Shown one piece after another: positions 52,922 to 63,816 of a stretch of DNA of 64,000 nt. A program made the position numbers and the translations under genes. Origin of the DNA: Flaveria trinervia (Eukaryota > Streptophyta > Magnoliopsida > Asterales > Asteraceae); the NCBI GenBank assembly GCA_025506515.1, contig JACCIX010000298.1, positions 1-64,000 on the forward strand, written 5' to 3'. The first letter of the stretch is position 1. Every line of letters starts with the position of its first letter. The notes under the pieces were generated by a model. It made no database searches and was not told the origin of the DNA. It saw nothing but the letters and a program-made list of their open reading frames with translations.

Positions 52922-53834
52922 TATTGGGTTTGTTGGACATATTATCAAAGTTGTTTAAGCATTTAATATGTAAAACATAGTGTAATCAAACCTTAATATT
53001 ATGTCTTGCAAACTGAAAATTAAGGCATATTACTAAGAAACAGCAAACCCAATTACATAGGATCAAATATATGTGAATTAACTAGCTATCAAGAAGAGAT
53101 AACAACCAAAACAACACTCATAAAACTACCTTTGTTGAGCTGCCAAAAACATGTGATTTGAGGTAGAGAATGAGGTTCTTTAACGACCAAAACACCAAGG
53201 AAAGGTGTCCTCAAGCTTCTATACCTACAAGCATCAAGCAAAGACTTTGGTTGCTAGGATTTCTACACCAAAACGAATCAAGACGGGCTACTGGAACCCT
53301 ATTCCAGCCATGAGTTTTCTTCAAAATGGAGAGAACTTTCACCTTTTTGGCTCTTGCATGTATGAGGGAGAGAGAGAGGAGGTTGAGTGTGAGACTAGTG
53401 AATGAATTGTAGTTTCAAGAAAACGAATGAACCAACACCTTTGAAAGGGGCGGCGAAACCATCTTCAAACTGGGTTTCCCCCCAATTTTTATCTACATTT
53501 TATTTTTAACTAGTCACTAGAATAAGTTATGTAATAATCCTTTAATTATATATCTTATACAAACTTTTATTACTTGATGTTATTTAGCCAATTTAAATAA
53601 CATTACAAATAATACCCATGAATAAAGTATCCTCATAAGTTGTTCTATCTCATATACAATTTGTTTAAAAAACCCACTTTTTCTAAAATGGTGTAGTTAT
53701 TTAATTGCATGATCATATCATCATTTAAATATTAATTGGTGTTTGCTAAGTTGTTACTGGGTATGACCCAACTTGGATCATAACGTACTTACCTCATCAA
53801 TGTTCTATGTGACTTGTGCATAAAGAATCCAACA
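52922..53834 (-). repeat. 3' LTR of element G
   Basis: About 913 bp. The right end CCAACA (53829-53834) is exact; the left end TATTGGG is a mutated form of TGTTGGG. The sequence is the inverse of the LTR of I, including ACTTGGATCATAACGTACTT. Confidence 0.8.
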
Positions 53835-53938
53835 ATCTCCCACTTGCATAAGATTCATAGAAGATTGATGCAAGCAGCCTAACAACGGTTTACTACCCTT
53901 AATACGCTTGACTAAAAGCCATTCGATAACATCATCCC
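52922..53938 (-). mobile_element. 3' end of Copia element G (A family)
   Basis: LTR 52922-53834, polypurine tract 53835-53843 (GTGGGAGAT on the minus strand) and 95 bases of the 3' tail matching those of E and I. The match ends at ATAACATCATCCC (53938), where element F begins. The rest of G is not seen to the right of F or H within the window. Confidence 0.82.
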
Positions 53939-55268
53939 TGAAGGGATCAAGATCTAGCTTCATCAATTAGATTAGGATTTGCAGCGGAATAGCACACGAG
54001 TTAGATGAAATTATAGCAAGAATAATATAAATATTCAATCAAACAGTAACGGTTATGGAGAGAGAGTTTTATGCAAAAAGAATGTTTTCATTCATGCACA
54101 AGCTTCCCGTACAGGGAAATTAGGTCAACATTCCTTTTATAAGGAATGTGACATCAGCTGATGTCACTTGATAGTGACATCTAACTGATTTATACAACAA
54201 CTGAGAGTAAACTAAACTATTGAAGATGTCCACAACAACTGAGGACACCTTCACTAAAAGCTAAGTATAAGCTAACATTACAACTATTGAAGTTATAACA
54301 TATGAAGTGTAAGAACTTCAAATGTTTTACATAATATAAAACTACTGATTACAAACTACTGAAATGTAACCATCATAACTACTGAAGAGAACTACTTTAG
54401 CTGTTGTGACAACTTCTGAGAACTTGATCTTCAGACTTTGTCTTCAGCAGTTGTCTTCAGACTTGTCTTCAGACTTTGTCTTCAGACTTTGTCTTCAGCA
54501 GTTGTCTTCAGACTTTGTCTTCAGACTTTGTCTTCAGCAGTTGTCTTCAGCAGTTGTCTTCAGACTTTGTCTTCAGACTTTGTCTTCAGACTTTGTCTTC
54601 AGACTTTGTCTTCAGACTTTGTCTTCAGACTTTGTCTTCAGACTTTGTCTTCAGACTTTGTCTTCAGACTTTGTCTTCAGACTTTGTCTTCAGACTTTGT
54701 CTTCAGACTTTGTCTTCAGACTTTGTCTTCAGACTTTGTCTTCAGACTTTGTCTTCAGACTTTGTCTTCAGACTTTGTCTTCAGACTTTGTCTTCAGACT
54801 TTGTCTTCAGACTTTGTCTTCAGACTTTGTCTTCAGACTTTGTCTTCAGACTTTGTCTTCAGACTTTGTCTTCAGACTTTGTCTTCAGACTTTGTCTTCA
54901 GACTTTGTCTTCAGACTTTGTCTTCAGACTTTGTCTTCAGACTTTGTCTTCAGACTTTGTCTTCAGACTTTGTCTTCAGACTTTGTCTTCAGACTTTGTC
55001 TTCAGACTTTGTCTTCAGACTTTGTCTTCAGACTTTGTCTTCAGACTTTGTCTTCAGACTTGTCTTCAGACTTTGTCTTCAGACTTTGTCTTCAGACTTG
55101 TCTTCAGACTTGTCTTCAGACTTTGTCTTCAGACTTTGTCTTCAGACTTTGTCTTCAGACTTTGTCTTCAGACTTTGTCTTCAGCTGTTGTAGACCACTT
55201 CAGTTGTTTTGATGTCTGTGGGACATAAAGGTTTTTCTGATCTAGCTCATTGGTTCTTTTGGTCCACA
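53939..55268 (-). repeat. 3' LTR of element F
   Basis: 1,330 bp, on the minus strand TGTGGACC to CCCTTCA. It shares GCAGCGGAATA, AACTACTGA words and the start of the LTR with B's, but is enlarged by a 13-bp array. A TATA-like palindrome CCTTTTATAAGG is at 54133-54144. Confidence 0.78.
54430..55185. repeat. 13-bp minisatellite CTTCAGACTTTGT in the LTR of F
   Basis: From 54558 to 55051 the unit CTTCAGACTTTGT is repeated 38 times in exact phase. Copies with CAGTTG or one base less (CTTCAGACTTGT) extend the array on both sides, about 55 units in all. All three plus-strand frames stay open because 13 is not a multiple of 3, which makes three overlapping spurious ORFs of about 250 codons. Confidence 0.96.
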
Positions 55269-55281
55269 AACTCCCCCTGAA
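55269..55281 (-). promoter_or_regulatory. Polypurine tract of element F
   Basis: On the minus strand CAGGGGGAGTTTG next to the TGTGGACC LTR start, as in B. Confidence 0.75.
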
Positions 55282-55470
55282 CCAATGCAGCCAAAACCTT
55301 TAAAATTATTAAGGTCCCACTTATTGGCATAAACAATATCTGGACTAGCTCAGAAATCTTCAATATAAGCTCAGGCCAAGGAATAGATTTCAAAAGGTTT
55401 GATTGGTAAAGGATGAATGGGAACTCTGTCTTGGGGAATTGGACATAGAGCTGTTACCCTTTCCATGAAC

Positions 55471-55743
55471 CTACTTCCCAATGATAAGTCTGTAACACTC
55501 TCTGACATAAGCCTCAAGGAAAACAACTTGTTCTTCCATTGTGAGTTCTTCAACTCCACTTTCAAAGAAGAACACAGGCCCATAGTACTCAGATAAGTAC
55601 TTAATATGCTTTCCATTTTTCAGCTCTAGAGTTTTTATCTCTCTGTATGCAAACTCATCAGGATGAGTGCCTTCAAGCAATAACTGGAGCTCATTTCTTC
55701 TTATTTCTTCAAGCTTCTTGTAGATTAGCCCCTTCTTTACCAT
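55471..55743 (-). pseudogene. Post-pol ORF of element F, C-terminal segment
   Basis: 90 codons, MVKKGLIYKKLEEIRRNELQ and LTMEEQVVFLEAYVRECYRL, homologous to 8243-7776 in B but shorter; the homology goes on to about 55371 in another frame (RVTALCPIPQDRVPIHPLPI). Function unknown. Confidence 0.65.
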
Positions 55744-55761
55744 TTTGTTCTCTAGTAAAGT

Positions 55762-56447
55762 TTATGGAGTCATCTTAGACTTGTAAGCTCTCTTGAAGTC
55801 ATCACGAATTTCCCAGGGTGACACTACAATGGCCAGCATTATCACAGCATCCACAATCTTCTTTACTTGGCCATTGTAGGTGCTTGGAATCTTCTTTTTG
55901 TGAATTCTATCACTTACTCTGGGGTCAGGCCAAATTCTCACTCTCTCTTTCTCATATTGGAATGTAAATCTAAGAGCATGCAACCTCTGAGCATGTTTCT
56001 TCATAGCTTGTATGGATGAAGACTTGGGAACTCTTTATCAATCATCCTTAACAGCTGCTCATCATGTTGTTTGTGCTGTTCTTCTTCTTCAAGTTTGACT
56101 TTTACCATTTGCCTTTGGAAGTCAGGTGTGATTGTTGTTGGTTGACTCCTGGGCTCAGGCATCTTTATTTTGAGAACAACAGAGATTGGCAGACTATCAT
56201 CCTCATCATCTTCTTCTTCTTCTTCCATCCTCAACACCCTTCTCTTCCTCTTGGGTGCATCATTGGTAGTGGGTTGAGTAGGTTTCTTGGGTAAAGGAGT
56301 TGGTTTTGAGGATTGTGAGGGTGGTTGTTTTTGTTTTGGTGATTGTGCAAGCTGCTCTAGCATCTTGGATGTGAGTGAAGCTTTCGATAATTTTGCCATA
56401 TCAGTCCTTTTCCCAACACCAGCTTCATCAAGAGCTTCTATGATCAA
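55762..56447 (-). pseudogene. Post-pol ORF of element F, middle segment, frameshifted
   Basis: Frames 56447-56001 and 56004-55762 correspond to the single 8906-8256 frame of B: Pro/Gln/Ser-rich part, RKRRVLRMEEEEEDDEDD, then VRIWPDPRVSDRI and VVSPWEIRDDFKRAYKSK. The shift lies near 56010-56030. Composition and motifs are kept between the two elements, which shows past selection on the protein. Confidence 0.68.
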
Positions 56448-56480
56448 TCCTTTGTTAAATACTTCAGAAGAACAGATTGT

Positions 56481-57189
56481 TGATACATGTATGTCCCTAG
56501 ATCGTGATATGTGATGTAATAGATCTTGTTTGGTATGATTAATGAACTGATATTGACAGTCTGTTGGTTATAATGTTTAATAGTTCATTAATGAGTCGTA
56601 AATGAGTTGATTGAGTTTATGATTACTTGAATGATTACATATAATATTATATTAATTAACTAAAACATTCAAACTTAACTTAATGAAGTTCCCATGCGAA
56701 TGGCTCATGCGAATGAACCATAAGCATGAAGAACCTCATACGATTGACTCAGTCGCACGACTGAACCAGGAGACTGGATCAGTCGTACGACTGTAACATA
56801 AGATTGGCTCAATCGCACGACTGAACACTCAGTCGCACGAATGAACCAACCGCATGGTTCAATCGCACGACTGAACCAAACTAATGGTTCAGTCGCATGA
56901 TTGAAGAGTGCCAACCTATAAATACAACTCAATTCGTGAAAAAACAGGGAGATTCGTTCAAGTTCAATTCCATACGAACCCTAGCCGTCCAAAAACCTTC
57001 CAAATCGTTCTCCAAGTTCATAGAACACATTAGATCGATTCCTTATCGATTTCTAACGTTAGTTTCAATCCTTGATTGATTCTTCGTGTGTTCTCACTGA
57101 TTGGATCGCCAATCAAATAGGATTCCGCACTATTTGATCCGGTATACACGTGATCTCTAGGTATTTCAGTCGAATACCAGGTCCTAACA
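56481..57189 (+). repeat. 5' LTR of element H
   Basis: Right end CCTAACA at 57189, two bases before the primer-binding site. Left end near TGATACATG (56481) or TGTATGTCCC (56488), where homology of F with B ends. Within it, 56700-56910 holds about ten variants of TCGCACGACTGAACCA. Confidence 0.65.
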
Positions 57190-57191
57190 AG

Positions 57192-57203
57192 TGGTATCAG
57201 AGC
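57192..57203 (+). promoter_or_regulatory. Primer-binding site of element H
   Basis: TGGTATCAGAGC, an exact match to the usual initiator methionine tRNA site. Confidence 0.85.
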
Positions 57204-57683
57204 TATTGGCTCTTGATTACGTGTTGATTCAATCAAGATTGCATAAAGTTTGTGTTTTTACACTAAAAACGCAATCTTTGGCATCAAAACTGATCTTGGA
57301 AGTTCCCTGCTCATCGACGTTTGGTTTCTACGGACTCAGGCAATCAGAACTTGTAAAATTTCGAGTTTTTACGGCTGAAAACCGTCAAACCTAGAAATTT
57401 TCGCAAACCAGCGGCTTCAATCGCATGACTGACTCATTCGTACGACTGGACTCCATTCGTACTACTCATACGCACGATTGGACCTAGTCGCACCTTCATT
57501 CGGCCGATTGAACCATTCGTTCGCATAGCTCATACGTACCAGATTCATTCGCACGACTGAACCAATCGCCCAGTTCATTCGCACGATTGAACCAATCGCA
57601 GAGCTTATACGCACGATTAGCTCAGTCGCATCCTTCAGTCGCATCAGTAAAAGTTGTTTGATTAGATTATAAGTTTATTCATC
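57204..57683 (+). promoter_or_regulatory. Leader of element H with repeated TCGCACGA words
   Basis: No ORF. From 57415 to 57650 the sequence repeats CATTCGTACGACTGG-, TTCGCACGACTGAACCAATC- and CGCACGATTGA-like words, the same vocabulary as in the LTR. Confidence 0.6.
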
Positions 57684-59234
57684 ATGGAAGATCAGATGTC
57701 AGCCTTTACTGCTGGGAAGGACTCAAGGATACAGAATCTGTTGCTGCTTGAGAGTGAGGTGGGGAATCACAATAAACCTCCAAAGCTTTTGACTTTAGAT
57801 GAGTTTCCCCACTAGAAACAACGTTTTGAGATCTAGCTTAGTAGAGTAGATCCTAATCTGTGGGAAGCCATTGAGACAGGTTATAGTACACCGGTGGGAG
57901 CTGATGGGGTTAAACTAACATTAAGCGGGATGACCGACGCACAGAAAGTAAAGTACAATGCAGAGAAAAGAGTATATGCATTGATCACTCAATCGATCCC
58001 CAAAGACATATTCCACCAGTATTCAAGAACAAGCAATCCAAGAAACTGTGGGATGCGCTAGAGAAGAGATATGATGGCAATGCATCATTGAAGGCAATCA
58101 AAGCAAAGGAGTTAAAGAAGGAATTCGATAACTTCTCTTCAATTGGTAATGAAAGCTTGGACGACGTCATAGATAGATTCTACACTTGATGAGCGAATTG
58201 CATACCCATGGAGTGGTTACTACCATGGAAGAAAAAGTAAGCAACTTTGCAGACGGGTTGCCAGATAAGTGGGCTACATTCGTGTCTAACCTGAGACAGA
58301 ATGGTATCCTTGTAAAGCTTGATATAAATGACTTCATTCTTAAGCTGCGCGAAGAAGCACTAAGGATGAAGTATAGAGCTCAGAAGTCTTTGTACACACA
58401 AAATCCAGCTTTATACAACGCCACACCTCAAGCAAAGGCATCTGGAGCACCTCTCCAGACTGCTTTTGTGTCTAGCTCGTCAGGTCCTTCACATGCCTCT
58501 ACTTCTGGATCAGACACGTCTGGGTCATCATGTACCCATCATATTGGATCAGAAGCTAACGCTACTAACTGAAGACCGAGAACTTCGGTAATGTGACCGT
58601 GGAAGTAGCACGAGAGCATATGGATCTCCTAGCAGCAGTGGTTCATTCATATGATGGACTCGTTGCTGGGAAGATTGGAAACTGCCATCTGGCAGATGAG
58701 GACTACGAGCAGGTGGATGAGATGGAGCTCGAAAGAATGGATATAATGTGGGCCTTAGCAAGTGTTGTTCGAAGGGCGAAAAAGTTTGTGAAAAAGACTG
58801 GACAGAACTTGGTTGCTACTAAGGACACCACCTTTGGCTTCGACAAGAGTAAAGTGACCTGCTTTAACTGTGGTGAGAAGGGGCACTTCAAACGAGAATG
58901 TGTCAAGCCAAAGAAGACGGGGAATGGGAACCCGTTCTCATCATTTACTCGCCAGGACAAGCAACCCTCTAATTATACTTCATCAAACAAGGACCCTAAA
59001 GCACTAACTGCTCATGATGCTGAAGGACAGGATTGGAGTTTCAGGTTTGTCTCACCAGGAGAATCTAACATTGCCAGTGTCGAGGACATTGACGATGATT
59101 CTGCGAGTGAAGGTGATATAGTAGTTGAAATTGCAATGTCACATAGTGAAGAAACAACTGCAGCCGAGGTCAGCTACAAGCCAAATGAGGAAGTTACCAC
59201 CTCAGAGACAGAAAACCAGAGTCGACAGAAATAG
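57684..59234 (+). pseudogene. gag: gag of element H, N-terminal and central part
   Basis: ATG at 57684 (MEDQMSAFTAGKDSRIQNLL). A stop lies about 45 codons on. LTLSGMTDAQKVKYNAEKRV follows near 57915-57975. The 58186-58572 frame has MSELHTHGVVTTMEEKVSNF, typical UBN2 Gag. A shift leads to 58593-59234, with DLLAAVVHSYDGLVAGKIGN and an intact knuckle CFNCGEKGHFKREC (about 58859-58900), then an acidic Ser/Thr-rich tail. Forms the particle and binds RNA in live relatives. Confidence 0.82.
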
Positions 59235-60500
59235 AATCATCTGATGCGGCACTGATGGCTAATACTTCTGAACCAACTCAGGTAAGTACCACTGACCGAC
59301 TTTTTAATAACCATGCTTGTTCGATTGTGACACGTTTAGGAAGAGCATAGATGACAAATTTGCTAGGTTATTAGACCATAATGATAACTTAGTAAAAGAT
59401 TTACGTCTGTGTACTGAGGCAAATAGAGTGCTAAAACAAAATGAGCAGTGTTATAAAGAAAAGATAGACCTATTGACCAAACAACTTAGGGAAACTGAAG
59501 TAGTGGCTTTTAACCAAGAAAACGACATTATGTACTATCTTAACTCCCTAGAAGACACTAAGAAACAAAGAGCAGTTTTAGAAGTCGAAGTTAATTCATT
59601 AAAACAGAAACTGCATAGTTGGACTAGTTCTTCACTTAGTAAGATAAAGGAATAACGGGGAGGGATTAGGCTACAAAGTGGTTCCACCACCACCTGAGAC
59701 CTTGATGAACACCAAGTCTAGACCAGTAAATAATAACCCCATCAAGGATCATGTGGTGACCACTCCTCTTGTTACTGATCCAGACACCTCATGTTCATCT
59801 ACTGAATCTGGCAAGAAACAAAAGGAGGCCACTTCAAAGGCAAAGGGTAAATTGCCATGTGTTAACCTGGAAAATGAATTTGAAAAAGTTAATTTATAGT
59901 CAGGGTCAAATAGAGTCAAATCAGAACCTAAAAGGACTTCAAATGTTACTTTTTCACATGCTTCAAGTCAAAAACCAGCTAACCAAAAGGAAAACAGGTT
60001 AAATCAGTAAAATTTGTTATACCAGAGAAAACATCAAACATCCAAGAGTCAAAAACTAAAGTGATTGATGTTACTAGAGTGTCACACACTTCACCACAAA
60101 GAAAGTCTACTCATAAAGTTGATAGCAGGTCATGCTACAACTGTGGAGAATGTGGACACATTGCTTCCGACTGTCATTTCTATCAGACACCTAGGAAGAA
60201 GATTGATCTTCTCTGGACTCTAGACCTAGGCCTTCTAAGCGGAGTTCTCTAACTCCACCTAGAAGAGCAGTGACCCTAAAGTCCAACCTGTATGCCAGAC
60301 GACTGTTTATCATAAACAGGCATTGCACAAATCTGGCTTATGGAAAGAAAAATCCACCCTCGTGTCTGATACTGATAACAAGAAAGAACCTGAGCTACCC
60401 TCACCTTCTAAGGGTCAATGGGTGGAGTTCATGATGTGTGATGCCTCTGGGAAACCCAAGACAGTCAAAGTTGGGTTCCTAACCTAAACTGATTCTTTTA
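59235..60500 (+). pseudogene. gag: gag tail of element H with coiled coil and second knuckle
   Basis: The 59317-59655 frame is a coiled coil of about 100 residues (LRLCTEANRVLKQNEQCYKE, LEDTKKQRAVLEVEVNSLKQ). A Lys/Ser/Thr-rich part follows. The 60061-60252 frame has a second knuckle, CYNCGECGHIASDC, and to 60490 the sequence is basic and broken. The layout is the same as in B: knuckle, coiled coil, knuckle, protease. Confidence 0.75.
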
Positions 60501-60502
60501 CT

Positions 60503-60996
60503 TTGTATGCGCAGGGTGCTCGATATAGTGCTGACACTAACACGTGGATTATAGACAGCGGAGCATCCAGGCACATGACAGGAAATAGCGCCCTTTTATC
60601 TAACGTCAAACAAATAAAAGGAGGGCATGTTTCCTTTGCAGGAAACAAGGAGGCTATATCACAACTCAGGGAGAAGTGGGAAATCAGAAAGTTAAGTTTG
60701 ATAAAATGAACTACGTTCAACAACTTCAGAACAACTTACTTTCTGTGTCCCAAATCTGTGATAAAGGGTTTAAAGTCGTCTTCGATAATCAGAAGTGTTA
60801 CGTGCTGAAGAAAGAATATATGATCCCAGAAGACCAAGTTCTGATGACTGCTTCAAGATATAAAGACCTTTATGTCTTGGATCTGTCAACAGCTGCCACA
60901 ACGGATCATGAGGTTCAGTGTTTCTTATCTAAAGCTACTGAGAAGGATTCCATCTCCTGGCATCGAGAATGGGACACATTAGTCAAAGGAAGATGA
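60503..60996 (+). pseudogene. pol: Protease of element H pol
   Basis: The 60503-60709 frame has the active site WIIDSGASRHMTGNSALL. A shift near 60690 leads to 60676-60996 with NNLLSVSQICDKGFKVVFDN. SISWHRE starts the HHCC domain at about 60950, but a one-base change shifts the frame there. Confidence 0.82.
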
Positions 60997-61770
60997 ATCA
61001 TTTGATTCAGAAGGATTTAGTTAGAGGAGTGAATGTCAAGACTTCCAACTTCCTGAATTTTGTGTAGCTTGCAAGAAGGGCAAACAACAAATAAGTCTCA
61101 TAAGGAAAAGAAAGTTCATTCAATAGAACTTCCTCTTGAGCTTCTCACATGGATCTGTTCGGTCCGTAGTACAAGGAGCATCGCAGGCGACGCGTACTGT
61201 TATGTGGTCACTGATGACTACTCAAGGTTCACTTGGGTAATGTTTCCGAAATCAAAATCAGAAACTTTGGAGACATTCAAAGATTAGTAACCACACTGGA
61301 ATCACTCTACAAGCTCAAAGTTCGACAAATACGCTCAGACAACGGGACAGAATTCAAGAATCAAGGATGGAGGCATACTGCAAGGAAAAGGGAATTGTGC
61401 ATCAATTCACCTCTGCCTACACACCTCAGATGAATGGAGTTGCTGAGAGAAAGAACAGGAGCTTGATAGAAACAGCCCGGACTATGCTGGCAGACTCGAA
61501 ACTGCCTATCCAATTCTGAACGAGGCAGTGGAAAATGCTTGCTATACACTGAACAGAGTCCTAATTCAAGTGCCACGGAAAGACATGTTATGAGCTACTT
61601 CAAAGACACAAACCGAATTTGGAGTATCTTGAACCTTTTGGCGCACCGTGTACACTTCTGAAGAAGACACAAGAAGGAAAATTCAGCGAGAATGCAGTTG
61701 AAGGAATTTTTCTAGGATATACAACATACGAACAAGCGAGTTTACAATAACTCAACTGGTCTTGTAGAAG
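60997..61770 (+). pseudogene. pol: Integrase of element H pol
   Basis: The zinc-binding CACKKGKQ region is broken near 61065-61085. DDYSRFTWVMF (61205-61240), RQIRSDNGTEFKNQ (61320-61365, second catalytic aspartate) and NGVAERKNRSLIETARTML (61432-61490, glutamate) are clear in successive frames. The MDLFGP aspartate region near 61150 is altered, reading TWICSV in frame 61060-61287. The C-terminal part continues to about 61760 with many stops. Confidence 0.78.
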
Positions 61771-62366
61771 TGTGGTGTAATGTCGACGTTCAGAGATATA
61801 CCACACCCCCTACAGGCAAAGGACCTGCATACTTCTTCGATTATGATGGATTCTTCAAATCCTTCAACATCTCTCTCTCTCCCTCGGATGATGAGTTAGC
61901 TACTAGGATGATGTATGGTATACTAAACACTCCATCCAGCACACAGGGAGAGTCATCTACTCATTCAGAAGGGGTAGTCGATGAAAGTGACTCCTTCTCT
62001 GAAGATGAAACTGAAGCAGATGACCAGAACGGTCAGGAGGAACAGGTTCCAGTTCCTGAAAGTCCACAAGCATCCACAAGTGATGCACCCTCGACTTCGG
62101 AACCTCAAACTCCAACCTCCTCAGATGCAGACCAAAATGTGCACAATCTTGGCTCGGAGGTGACTGTGCCGACTACTCCAGGATCACGACTAAACGTCTA
62201 TCATCCCCTTGACAATGTTATTAGAGATGTCCGATCAGGAGTACAAACCCGAAATCAGCTATACTCAGCTGATTACGCCTCAGTTATGGAGAAGGTTACA
62301 TACATGATGGTGCTTATCGCTGTTTTGTCTCGCAGGTTGAGCCAAAATATGTCAGTGAAGCACTAA
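61770..62366 (+). pseudogene. pol: Integrase-RT linker of element H
   Basis: A 198-codon frame, Ser, Glu, Asp, Pro and Thr-rich (DSFSEDETEADDQNGQEEQV, ASTSDAPSTSEPQTPTSSDA), typical of the disordered linker between integrase and reverse transcriptase in Sireviruses. At the end VYHPLDNVIRDVRSGVQTR is the conserved motif just before the reverse transcriptase. Confidence 0.75.
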
Positions 62367-63816
62367 ATGATGAGGCGTGGGTGAGTGCCATGCAAGAAGA
62401 ACTTCTGCAGTTTAAGAAGTTAGGTGTATGGACAGTGGTAGATAGACCTAAAGGTCTAAAATCATTGGCACCAAATGGTACTAAAATGTAAGATGGATGA
62501 CCAAGGAGTCATCATAAGGAACAAAGCTCGACTGGTGGTTCAAGGTTTTCGCCATTCGAGGGTATTGATTATAACGAAGTGTTTGCACCCGTGGCAAGGA
62601 TGGAAGCTATTCGTATCTTCCTCGCCTATGCCTCGTACATGAAGATTAAAGTCTACCAATTAGATGTGAAGAGTGCATTCCTTCATGGTGAAATAGGGAA
62701 ACAGTCTATGTCAGTCAACCCGAGGGATTGAAGACCCTTATCATCGAGATAGAGTTTACAAGCTCGACAAAGCTTTATATGGCTTCATCAAGCTCCTCGA
62801 GCTTGGTACGAGAAACTCTCGACTCATCTTGTGAACACGGCTTTCGCAGGGGAGTCATTGACTGTACAGTGTTTATTAAAGAAAGGATGGTGACCTACTG
62901 CTTGTACAGATCTATGTTGATGACATAATCTTCGGGTCAAAGAACGAAGAGTTATGCAAAGAGTTTGAAGCAGTGATGAAGAAAGAGTTTGAGATGAGTG
63001 CAATGGGGGAGATGAAGTTCTTTCTCGGGTTACAGGTGGATCAAACACCTAATGGGATCTTTCTACATCAGACCAAGTATGTAGAGACATTCTCATCGCT
63101 TTGACATGGAGAATGCTTCTGCTGCTGGGACTCCACTTGCTACGAATCATGATATAGCACCAGATGAGAATGGAGATCTTGTAGATGCCACCATGTACCG
63201 AGGAATGATCGGATCCCTCATGTATCTCACTGCCTCAAGACCTGATATCATGTATGCTACATGTTTATGTTCCAGATATCAGGCTAAAGCTAAGGTCAAT
63301 CATCTAATCGGGGTCAAAAGGATTTTTCGCTATCTAAGGGTACACCCACCCTGGGGTTGTGGTATCCTTATGATGACGATTTTGAGCTCACAGCGTATAT
63401 GACTCGGACTATGGAGGCTGCAAAATGAACTACAAGTCTACATCAGCAGGGTGTCAATTCTTTGGGAGAAGATTAGTTACATGGCAGTGTAAGAAGAGAC
63501 ATTGGTTGCATTGTCACCTGTGAAGCCGAATATGTTGCTGCTGCAAGTTGCTGTTCCCAAATCATTTGGATCAATAGCAAATGCGGGATTACGGTTTGAA
63601 TTCTCGTCTACTCCTATTTTTGTTGATAACTCTGCTGCAATTGCAGTAACCAAAAACCCGGTTCAACATCCTAAGACCAAACACATCGGTATTAAATACC
63701 ACTTCATAAGAGACTGTTTTGAAAAGAACTTAATAGATGTGGTTAAAATTAATGATTTTCAACGTGCAGACCTCTATACAAAGCTTTTGATAAACCACGT
63801 TTTCAATACTTGCTAG
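62330..63816 (+). pseudogene. pol: Reverse transcriptase and RNase H of element H pol
   Basis: Pieces in changing frames: EPKYVSEALNDEAWVSAMQE (62340-62400), VFAPVARMEAIRIFLAYASY (62580-62640), YQLDVKSAFLHGEI (first aspartate, 62655-62695), IYVDDIIFGSKNEELCKEF (62910-62970), MSAMGEMKFFLGLQV (62995-63040). RNase H: 63106-63402 with RGMIGSLMYLTASRPDIMYA, then 63502-63816 with VDNSAAIAVTKNPVQHPKTK and HFIRDCFEKNLIDV, the C-terminal end. The catalytic aspartates of reverse transcriptase are intact. Confidence 0.83.

Larger units (their letters stand above)
53939..56480 (-). mobile_element. 3' part of Sirevirus-like Copia element F (B family)
   Basis: Minus strand: 3' LTR 53939-55268, polypurine tract, then the post-pol ORF in three pieces to about 56450. 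Homology with B stops near 56480, where element H's LTR starts. Gag and pol of F are lost or outside. The left end is placed where homology with the tail of G stops. Confidence 0.8.

Noticed and set aside
54406..55228. Three overlapping open frames of about 250-268 codons with a Leu/Cys/Ser/Phe repeat
   Set aside because: They are produced by a 13-bp tandem array read in three frames. The array sits in an LTR, the peptide has no other features, and all frames are open equally.
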